DNA of 64,000 bases from Algibacter sp. L1A34 (GTDB taxonomy: Bacteria > Bacteroidota > Bacteroidia > Flavobacteriales > Flavobacteriaceae). The notes below the pieces were generated by a model. It was not told where the DNA came from. It saw only the letters and a list, made by a program, of their open reading frames with translations, and did not search any database. The stretch lies in contig NZ_CP047029.1 in assembly GCF_009796805.1 (NCBI RefSeq), positions 1,994,501 to 2,058,500 of the forward strand. Reading direction: 5' to 3'. Below, in pieces: positions 54,971 through 62,206 of this stretch. The translations under genes were made by a program, and so were the position numbers. The first letter of the stretch is position 1, and every line of letters begins with the position of its first letter.

Positions 54971-55168
54971 TTATATAATTACAACTAAAAGTTGACTTTT
55001 ATTTAATGATAGTTTGAGTTCGATTGTAAAAAAATCTTACTTGTTTACGAGCCGAAAACAACTGCTGTACATACAAATGTATATAAAATTCCGAATAACG
55101 CTGCGTTTTTATATAAAAGTTTGTTAAACAGGAGAAGAAACAAAATAGTATTAATTAATTTTATGATT

Positions 55169-55714
55169 ATGAAACGATACTTATTTATGGCAACCTTACT
55201 TTTTGTTTTTGGTTGTGGGAATAAAAATAAACAAACCAATTTAATTAGTAGTGCTCCTGAAGTAAAAGAAATTGATGCTTTTATGAAAAATGATATAGCT
55301 TTGGAAGTCTATGATTTTAATGGTTTAAAGAAGTTTTTGAATAGGACTGATGATAAGATTCATGTTATTAACTTTTGGGCCACTTGGTGTGCGCCCTGTG
55401 TGAAAGAATTGCCCTATTTTGAGAAGTTGAAGTCTGAATACGCAAATGAGAACGTAGATATTACATTGGTGAGTTTAGATTTCCCACATTTATATGAATC
55501 TAAATTGAAGCCTTTTATTTTGAAGGAAAAACTGAAATCTAAAGTTGTTGCTTTGGATGATGTTGATAGTAATTCTTGGATTCCGCAGGTAGATGAAACA
55601 TGGTCTGGAGCAATACCAGCAACTATTATTTATAAAAATGGAAAGCGTAAGTTTTATGAGAAATCGTTTACTTACGAAGAGTTAGAGCATGAGTTAAAGC
55701 AATTCTTAAATTAA
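55169..55714 (+). CDS. TlpA/ResA-like thioredoxin-fold lipoprotein
   Basis: A 181-residue exported thiol-disulfide protein. The ATG at 55169 gives a lipoprotein signal (MKRYLFMATLLFVFGC); ATGs at 55163 and 55121 are alternatives. The redox motif is WCAPC in NFWATWCAPCVKELPYF, and the cis-proline segment AIPATIIYKNGK is present. It probably reduces or oxidises periplasmic thiols. The next gene encodes a second thioredoxin-fold protein six bases downstream. Confidence 0.92.
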   Translation: MKRYLFMATLLFVFGCGNKNKQTNLISSAPEVKEIDAFMKNDIALEVYDFNGLKKFLNRTDDKIHVINFWATWCAPCVKELPYFEKLKSEYANENVDITLVSLDFPHLYESKLKPFILKEKLKSKVVALDDVDSNSWIPQVDETWSGAIPATIIYKNGKRKFYEKSFTYEELEHELKQFLN

Positions 55715-55720
55715 ATAGTT

Positions 55721-56341
55721 ATGAAAAAAACAATGAAAATAATATCGGTAATTATGGTTGTACTTTGTGTAAGCGCATTTACTGTAAAGACTGAAACTGT
55801 TAGTGATGGTTATGGAATTGGTGACGTGGCTGAAGATTTTTCGTTAAAAAATATTGATGGAAACATGGTTTCGCTATCAGATTATAAAGAAGCTAAAGGT
55901 TTTATAGTAACATTTACTTGTAATACCTGCCCTTATGCTGTAATGTATGAAGATCGTATTGTAGAACTCGATAAAAAATATGCGAAGTTAGGTTACCCTG
56001 TAATTGCAATAATGCCGAATAATACAGATATTAAGCCAGATGATAACTTAGAGGCTATGAAAAAACGCGCAGTAGAAAAAGGCTTTACATTTCCTTATTT
56101 AATTGATAAGGATCAAAAAATATATCCAAAATTTGGAGCAACTAAAACACCTCATGTTTTTGTTTTAGAGAAAACAAGTAAAGGTAATGAGGTAAAGTAT
56201 ATTGGAGCAATCGATGATAATTATAAAGATGCTACGGCAGTTACAACTAAATATGTTGAAAATGCAGTAGATGCTTTGCTTGATGGAAAAGAAGTGAAAA
56301 CAACTGAAACTAGAGCTATTGGCTGTGGTATTAAAGTATAA
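55721..56341 (+). CDS. Exported redoxin (AhpC/TSA-like) protein with CNTCP motif
   Basis: A 206-residue protein with a signal peptide (IISVIMVVLCVSAFTVKT) and a peroxiredoxin-like fold (GDVAEDFSLKNIDGNMVSLSDY). The redox motif is TCNTCPYAVMYEDRI, a CxxC unlike the usual peroxidatic site, typical of a subgroup often labelled thioredoxin family. TKTPHVFVL supplies the cis-proline. Another methionine at 55733 could also start it. Activity is unproven. Confidence 0.88.
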   Translation: MKKTMKIISVIMVVLCVSAFTVKTETVSDGYGIGDVAEDFSLKNIDGNMVSLSDYKEAKGFIVTFTCNTCPYAVMYEDRIVELDKKYAKLGYPVIAIMPNNTDIKPDDNLEAMKKRAVEKGFTFPYLIDKDQKIYPKFGATKTPHVFVLEKTSKGNEVKYIGAIDDNYKDATAVTTKYVENAVDALLDGKEVKTTETRAIGCGIKV

Positions 56342-56472
56342 TGAATCAGTAATATAGAATAGGTAGTAAAAAAATCTGGAGTGTAATACTTTGGGTTTTT
56401 TTTCGTCTATCACTTTAGAAATATTAAATTTGTTTTCATTAAAATAATAAAACAAAAAATAACAACATAATA

Positions 56473-56787
56473 ATGGAAGATTTATCACAAGAAGAGTGGA
56501 CAGAGCAACTAGCTAAGGACGATAACGCTGTAATTTTAGATGTAAGAACAGATGCAGAAGTAGCGGAAGGTATTATTCCAGGAGCTAAACATATCGATAT
56601 ATACAAAGGGCAAGAGTTTGTAAGCGAAATCGAAAAATTAGACAAGAGCAAAAACTTTTATGTGTATTGCCGTTCTGGAAATCGTAGTGGGCAGGCTTGT
56701 GCAATAATGGAACAAATGGGGTTTGAAAACGCCTATAATTTAGAAGGAGGCATGTTAGATTGGGCTGGAGATGTTGTAGATTTATAA
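56473..56787 (+). CDS. Rhodanese-like sulfurtransferase (cytoplasmic)
   Basis: A 104-residue single rhodanese domain without a signal peptide. It has the N-terminal VILDVRTDAEVAEGIIPGAKHID and the active-site loop YCRSGNRSG, where the cysteine would carry the persulfide. GlpE/PspE-type enzymes move sulfur from thiosulfate to cyanide or thiols. It is six bases upstream of an exported rhodanese gene, so sulfur handling on both sides of the membrane is likely. Confidence 0.93.
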   Translation: MEDLSQEEWTEQLAKDDNAVILDVRTDAEVAEGIIPGAKHIDIYKGQEFVSEIEKLDKSKNFYVYCRSGNRSGQACAIMEQMGFENAYNLEGGMLDWAGDVVDL

Positions 56788-56793
56788 TAATAT

Positions 56794-57192
56794 ATGAAAT
56801 CAATTTCAATTTTTATAATCATCTTTTTTTGTGCTACTTTATTTAATTGTAAAGCACAAAAGGATGATATTGTTACCGAAATTACTCCAGAGGAGCTTAA
56901 TGTGATTTTAAAAGAACAAAACGGTATCCGAATGCTAGACGTAAGGACTCCTAAAGAATTTAAAATAAGTCATATTTCGGGAGCTGAAAATATTAACTTT
57001 TTATCAGATAATTTTTCGAAATCTTTGGAAGTATTGAATAGGGAAGAGCCACTAATAATTTACTGTAAATCAGGACGAAGAAGCGGTAAAAGTATTGCTG
57101 TTTTTAAAAAATTAGGATTCCTTAAAGTTTATGAGTTGGAGGGTGGAATTTTAAATTGGAAGGCTAATGGTTTTGATACTGAGCTAAAATAA
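56794..57192 (+). CDS. Rhodanese-like lipoprotein (exported)
   Basis: A 132-residue rhodanese with a lipoprotein signal (SIFIIIFFCATLFNC, then KAQKDD). The domain has MLDVRTPKEFKISHISGAENI and the active-site loop YCKSGRRSG with an intact cysteine. Together with the preceding cytoplasmic rhodanese and the two thioredoxin-fold proteins it forms a four-gene redox and sulfur cluster on the plus strand. Confidence 0.92.
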   Translation: MKSISIFIIIFFCATLFNCKAQKDDIVTEITPEELNVILKEQNGIRMLDVRTPKEFKISHISGAENINFLSDNFSKSLEVLNREEPLIIYCKSGRRSGKSIAVFKKLGFLKVYELEGGILNWKANGFDTELK

Positions 57193-57334
57193 AATTTATT
57201 TTTACGTTTATCTGTTTTTATTTACTGATTGTCTTTTTTATTCTTAATTAGGCACTGTTTTTTTTAACTTTATAAATTAAAATTCAGTCTAACCAATTGA
57301 TTTTTTTATTCTAATTAATCCCTCATAGAATTCA

Positions 57335-57604
57335 ATGGAAAACGGTTATGTTATTATCGGTATAATAGCTTTGCTTTTTTTAAGCATGTATGGCTATTCA
57401 TATTTGTCTGTTTTAAAAGAAAAGGCAAAACAAAAAGAAGAAAGTCAGAAGCAAAAAGAAGCTCAAGAAATAAGGCGAAAGGCACGAATAGAAAAGCAGG
57501 ATGCTTTATTGGAGCGCGTACGTTTGTTTAATGAACGAAAAGAAGAAAATCGAGCAGAGTTAATGATGCTCGGAAAAGATAAGAAGAATCAAAAAGTGGG
57601 CTAA
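57335..57604 (+). CDS. Small membrane protein with coiled coil
   Basis: An unrecognised 89-residue protein: one N-terminal membrane helix (about 5-24, VIIGIIALLFLSMYGYSYL) followed by a highly charged helix (about 30-80, rich in Lys, Glu, Gln and Arg) that should form a cytoplasmic coiled coil. A terminator hairpin follows, so it is a single-gene unit. No function can be assigned. Confidence 0.72.
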   Translation: MENGYVIIGIIALLFLSMYGYSYLSVLKEKAKQKEESQKQKEAQEIRRKARIEKQDALLERVRLFNERKEENRAELMMLGKDKKNQKVG

Positions 57605-57625
57605 AAAGCTCGTTAAATATTTTTT

Positions 57626-57663
57626 AAAACCATGTATATTTACGAATGTACATGGTTTTTTTG
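57626..57663 (+). terminator. Terminator of the small coiled-coil gene
   Basis: An 11-bp stem (AAAACCATGTA at 57626-57636 with 57649-57659) followed by a T run. Confidence 0.82.
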
Positions 57664-57716
57664 TGCCCTAAAAAGATATTTTCTAAGTAAATATAGGGAT
57701 TCATAAAAATAAATTT

Positions 57717-57748
57717 TATATTTGCATACCGGACCAGACCAGTACGGT
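57717..57748 (+). promoter_or_regulatory. xyl promoter -7 box and overlapping candidate operator
   Basis: TATATTTG (57717-57724) is a -7 box. Four bases later, 57728-57748 holds ACCG...CGGT as inverted ends around a direct repeat GACCAGACCAGT. Lying at the expected transcription start and nine bases before the GntR start codon, it is where a repressor would block its own operon. Confidence 0.6.
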
Positions 57749-57756
57749 TTATAAAT

Positions 57757-58743
57757 ATGGATTTTAAAATCAACATAAACAGCGAAACACCTAAGTATCA
57801 GCAGCTTGTTAATGCTATAAATAACGAGTTGGCAAACAATAGGTTGGCTAGTGGTGATGCGTTACCATCAGTTAATTCGGTATGCAAATCTCATAAACTT
57901 TCTCGCGATACTGTTTTTAAAGCCTATTCTATTTTAAAAGAACATGGCGTTATAGAATCTGTGCCAAATAAAGGCTATTACGTAGCCAACGAAACTAGAA
58001 AAGTGCTTTTGCTTTTAGATACCTTTAAGGCTTATAAAGAAGTGTTATATCACGCGTTTGTAAATAATTTGCCCGAAAATGTTATTACAGATATTCAGTT
58101 TCATCATTATAATATTGATAATTTTAAAACCATAATTAATAATAGTAAAGGGAAGTATTATAAGTATGTAGTGATGACTTTTGATAACAAAGAAGTTGCC
58201 GAAGTTTTAAAAGATATTGATGATAGTAAATTATTGTTAATCGATTGGAATATTCACGCAAACAAGCATAATAATTTTGTGTTTCAAGATTTTGGAAAAT
58301 CTTTTTATGATACTTTAAAAGAAGCAAATCAGGCATTTAAGAAATACAGAAAATTAGTGTTAGTGTATCCCACATTTACACATCACCCAGCAGAAACGGT
58401 AGATTATTTTAAAGCATACTGCAAAGAGGAAGGTTTCAGTTTTGAAATTATTACAGATTCTAAAGATTTTAATATCAAAAAAGGCGAGGCCTACATCAGC
58501 GTAAGCGATAGAATTCTCGGTATCTTTTTAGAACAATGCCGCTCCAGTAATTTTGAACCAGGCACCGATGTCGGGTTTTTATCTTACAATGAAACCCCAA
58601 TGAAACAATTCATTTATAAAGGGATTTCAGTTATTTCAACAGATTTTAAACAATTAGGCGCCAAAGCAGCCGAGTTTGTAAGCGAAGACAAGGTTATTCA
58701 AGAATATATACCAACCAAACTAATTTTAAGAGACTCATTATAA
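57757..58743 (+). CDS. GntR-family regulator with periplasmic-binding-protein-like sensor (xylose operon)
   Basis: A 328-residue transcription factor. The N-terminal GntR winged helix (about 8-75) reads PKYQQLVNAINNELANNRLA, ALPSVNSVCKSHKLSRDTVF and VIESVPNKGYYV. Instead of a FadR or UTRA domain, the C-terminal 250 residues resemble a LacI-type sugar-binding domain, the architecture of Bacteroidota sugar regulators. It overlaps xylB by one base (TAATG), so the probable effector is xylose or a phosphorylated product. Autoregulation is likely from the site at 57728-57748. Confidence 0.9.
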   Translation: MDFKININSETPKYQQLVNAINNELANNRLASGDALPSVNSVCKSHKLSRDTVFKAYSILKEHGVIESVPNKGYYVANETRKVLLLLDTFKAYKEVLYHAFVNNLPENVITDIQFHHYNIDNFKTIINNSKGKYYKYVVMTFDNKEVAEVLKDIDDSKLLLIDWNIHANKHNNFVFQDFGKSFYDTLKEANQAFKKYRKLVLVYPTFTHHPAETVDYFKAYCKEEGFSFEIITDSKDFNIKKGEAYISVSDRILGIFLEQCRSSNFEPGTDVGFLSYNETPMKQFIYKGISVISTDFKQLGAKAAEFVSEDKVIQEYIPTKLILRDSL

Positions 58744-60227
58744 TGAATTATAATTTAGGAATAGACATTGGCAGTTCGTCAATAAAAGTAGCATTAGTAG
58801 ATGTAGAAACAGGTAAAAGCTTAGGCGTTGTACAAGAACCCAAAGAAGAGATGGGTATGTTTGCTCAACAAAATGGTTGGGCAGAGCAAGATCCAAACGA
58901 CTGGTGGTTTCATATTTGCAATGCTATTAGAACGTTAAAAAAACAATATAGCATAAACCGCTCTCAAATAAAAGGTATTGGTATAGCTTACCAAATGCAT
59001 GGGTTAGTTGTGGTCGATAAAAATGGAAAGCCACTGCGTAAAAGCATCATTTGGTGCGATAGTCGTTCGGTAGAAATTGGACATAAAGCTTTCGCTGAAA
59101 TAGGTGAGGCGAAGTGCGCTGAGCATCTGTTAAACTCACCAGCTAATTTTACGGCTTCAAAATTAAAATGGGTAAAAGATAATGAGCCCGATATTTATAG
59201 TGAAATTCATAAATTTATGCTACCTGGCGATTATGTAGCGTATAAGTTTTCGAATAAAATGAATACAACAATTTCGGGACTTTCCGAAGGCATATTCTGG
59301 GATTTTAAAAATGATAGCGTAGCCGATTTTCTTTTAGAATATTACGGTATAAGTGCAGATTTAGTTCCCGATATAGTAGATACTTTTGGTAACCAATCTG
59401 TGGTTGATGAGCAAGGTGAAAATGAAAGCGGACTCGCTGCTGGAACCCCAATTTATTACCGCGCCGGCGATCAACCAAATAATGCATTATCGCTTAATGT
59501 TTTCAATCCAGGAGAAGTTGCTGCAACTGGTGGAACTTCGGGTGTTGTATATGCTTTAACAGATAGTCTTTCGGGAAAGGAAAGCACGCGAGTAAACAAT
59601 TTTGCGCACGTAAATTATACAAAAGAAAATAAAAATATAGGTAAATTATTAAATATTAATGGTGCTGGTATTCAATACCGTTGGTTGCTAAATAATCTTG
59701 ATGTAAGCTCTTACGAGGAAATGAATAATTTGGCATCAGAAATCCCAATAGGATCTGGAGGTGTATGTATTTTACCTTTCGGAAATGGCGCCGAGCGTAT
59801 GTTAAACAACCAACGCATTGGTACGCGTTTGGTAAACATAAACCTAAACAATCACAACAAAGCGCATTTGTGTCGTGCTGCGCTCGAAGGCATTGCGTTT
59901 TCATTCCTTTATGGCATGGAAATCTTGAAATCCGATGGCATTAAAGCCAGTGTTATTCGTGCGGGAAATGATAATTTATTCCGTTCCGAGATTTTTGCAA
60001 ACACCGTAGCAACACTCATTGAGCAAGAAATTGAAATTTATAATACCACAGGAGCCATAGGCGCTGCCCGTGCTGCTAATTTATATAAAGGCGATTTCGA
60101 AGCTTTCGGAAAAAGTATAATGGACAACGATCATGTCATGACGTTTATGCCGTTTAAAGACAAAACACCATATATAGAAGCATATAACAATTGGAAAAAA
60201 GAACTAGAACTCGTTTTAAATAAATAA
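58743..60227 (+). CDS. xylB: Xylulokinase
   Basis: Phosphorylates D-xylulose to xylulose 5-phosphate for the pentose phosphate pathway. The 494-residue FGGY-family protein has LGIDIGSSSIKVALVD (phosphate 1 loop), GIAYQMHGLVVVD, WCDSRS, the catalytic aspartate in YYRAGDQPNNALS, and AATGGTSGVVYAL. The C-terminal ATP-binding half includes AGNDNLFRSEIFA. Its partner xylA follows after 143 bases that contain repeat copy D. Confidence 0.94.
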   Translation: MNYNLGIDIGSSSIKVALVDVETGKSLGVVQEPKEEMGMFAQQNGWAEQDPNDWWFHICNAIRTLKKQYSINRSQIKGIGIAYQMHGLVVVDKNGKPLRKSIIWCDSRSVEIGHKAFAEIGEAKCAEHLLNSPANFTASKLKWVKDNEPDIYSEIHKFMLPGDYVAYKFSNKMNTTISGLSEGIFWDFKNDSVADFLLEYYGISADLVPDIVDTFGNQSVVDEQGENESGLAAGTPIYYRAGDQPNNALSLNVFNPGEVAATGGTSGVVYALTDSLSGKESTRVNNFAHVNYTKENKNIGKLLNINGAGIQYRWLLNNLDVSSYEEMNNLASEIPIGSGGVCILPFGNGAERMLNNQRIGTRLVNINLNNHNKAHLCRAALEGIAFSFLYGMEILKSDGIKASVIRAGNDNLFRSEIFANTVATLIEQEIEIYNTTGAIGAARAANLYKGDFEAFGKSIMDNDHVMTFMPFKDKTPYIEAYNNWKKELELVLNK

Positions 60228-60235
60228 TAAAATGT

Positions 60236-60321
60236 GGGCGTTACCACAAGGGTCGGGCTTTCACTACTCGCTCCCTCCCAAAAGGTCGGGGAGCTTAAAC
60301 AAACCGTTCAATCCCTAACGC
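60236..60321 (+). repeat. Dispersed hairpin element, copy D
   Basis: GGGCGTTACCACAAGGG, TCGGGCTTTCACTACTC, a central hairpin closed by GCTCCC and GGGAGC, then AAACAAACCGTTCAATCCC and TAACGC. It lies between xylB and xylA in the sense orientation, nine bases after the xylB stop, and would be part of the xyl mRNA. Confidence 0.9.
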
Positions 60322-60370
60322 AAACAAACATTGTAAAGTAAAAAATAATATCAACTAATAATTAAAAATT

Positions 60371-61687
60371 ATGGCTACTAAAGAGTATTTTAAAGGCATT
60401 AACAACATTGCGTTTGAAGGCAAAGATTCCGATAATCCATTAGCATTCAAATATTACAATCCAGACCAAGTGGTTGCTGGAAAAACCATGAAAGAATGGT
60501 TTAAATTTTCTATTGCTTACTGGCATACATTCTGCGGACAAGGATCGGATCCATTTGGACCGGGAACACAAAGTTTTGAGTGGGATAAAGCTTCAGATCC
60601 AATTCAAGCAGCAAAAGATAAAGCAGATGCTGCTTTCGAATTTATTGGAAAAATGGGCTTTGATTATTTCTGTTTTCACGATTTCGATTTAGTTCAAGAA
60701 GGCGCAACATTCGCAGAGTCGGAACAACGTTTAGAAACTATTACCGATTATATAAAAGGTAAACAAGCCGAAAGTGGTGTAAAATTACTTTGGGGAACAG
60801 CAAACTGTTTTTCAAATCCACGTTACATGAACGGAGCTTCTACTAACCCAGATTTCGATGTGGTTGCTAGAGCAGGCGGACAAATAAAACTAGCTTTAGA
60901 TGCTACCATTAAATTAGGTGGTGAAAATTATGTATTCTGGGGAGGTCGTGAAGGTTACATGTCTTTATTAAATACAGATATGGGGCGTGAACTAGACCAC
61001 ATGGGGCAGTTTTTATCCATGGCTAGAGATTATGCAAGAGCGCAAGGTTTTAAAGGGAACTTCTTTATTGAGCCAAAGCCAATGGAGCCATCAAAACACC
61101 AATACGATTTCGATTCAGCTACAGCTATCGGTTTCTTAAGAGAATACGGTTTAGATAAAGATTTCAAAATAAATATTGAAGTAAATCATGCAACATTAGC
61201 GCAACATACATTTCAACACGAAATTGAAACGGCGGCAAAAGCAGGCATGTTAGGTAGTTTAGATGCTAACCGTGGTGATTACCAAAATGGTTGGGATACC
61301 GATCAATTCCCAAATAATATTCAAGAAACTACCGAGGCTATGCTTGTATTTATGAAAGCAGGTGGCTTACAAGGTGGAGGTGTTAATTTCGATGCTAAAA
61401 TTAGAAGAAATTCAACCGATTTAGACGATGTTTTTCATGCACACATTGGAGGCGCAGATACCTTTGCTAGAGCGTTGTTAACAGCAGACAGAATCATTAC
61501 ATCTTCAGCTTACGATAAATTAAGAACAGAGCGTTACAGTTCTTTCGATGGAGGAAAAGGTAAAGATTTTGAAAACGGTAAATTAAACTTACAAGATTTA
61601 TATAAAATTGCTCAAGAAAATGGTGAGTTGCAGTTAAAAAGCGGTAAGCAAGAAATGTTTGAGAATATTATTAACCAATATATATAA
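60371..61687 (+). CDS. xylA: Xylose isomerase
   Basis: Interconverts D-xylose and D-xylulose. The 438 residues match the longer class II enzymes. Visible are the catalytic histidine in [11 protein letters not shown], the metal-binding [18 protein letters not shown] and [17 protein letters not shown], and SLDANRGD, with [13 protein letters not shown] near the end. With xylB and the GntR regulator it forms a compact xylose operon; no transporter gene is present, so uptake must be encoded elsewhere. Confidence 0.97.
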   Translation: MATKEYFKGINNIAFEGKDSDNPLAFKYYNPDQVVAGKTMKEWFKFSIAYWHTFCGQGSDPFGPGTQSFEWDKASDPIQAAKDKADAAFEFIGKMGFDYFCFHDFDLVQEGATFAESEQRLETITDYIKGKQAESGVKLLWGTANCFSNPRYMNGASTNPDFDVVARAGGQIKLALDATIKLGGENYVFWGGREGYMSLLNTDMGRELDHMGQFLSMARDYARAQGFKGNFFIEPKPMEPSKHQYDFDSATAIGFLREYGLDKDFKINIEVNHATLAQHTFQHEIETAAKAGMLGSLDANRGDYQNGWDTDQFPNNIQETTEAMLVFMKAGGLQGGGVNFDAKIRRNSTDLDDVFHAHIGGADTFARALLTADRIITSSAYDKLRTERYSSFDGGKGKDFENGKLNLQDLYKIAQENGELQLKSGKQEMFENIINQYI

Positions 61688-61711
61688 TCCCTCTAGAGGT
61701 TTTATTATCAT

Positions 61712-61752
61712 TAAAAAGAGCTCGGAAATCAATAGGTTTTCGGGCTCTTTTA
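61712..61752. terminator. Bidirectional terminator
   Basis: A stem of about 15 bp with G-T pairs (AAAAGAGCTCGGAAA pairing with TTTTCGGGCTCTTTT), A-rich before and T-rich after, between the converging xylA gene and the hypothetical gene at 61760. Confidence 0.8.
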
Positions 61753-61759
61753 TTTCAAA

Positions 61760-62140
<381 letters not shown>

Positions 62141-62206
62141 CTAGGCGTGAATTTCTTTAAAAAGGGCCATACTATTCTAGAAATGTTTAAATTGGAGCAT
62201 TATTAC

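Noticed and set aside
55045-55239. A 64-codon minus-strand frame rich in hydrophobic residues, ending NAALFGILYTFVCTAVVFGS
   Set aside because: It overlaps the start of the TlpA-like gene, its first half is antisense to that signal peptide, and the apparent MarR promoter box lies within it. It could be a trace of a lost gene but cannot be supported.
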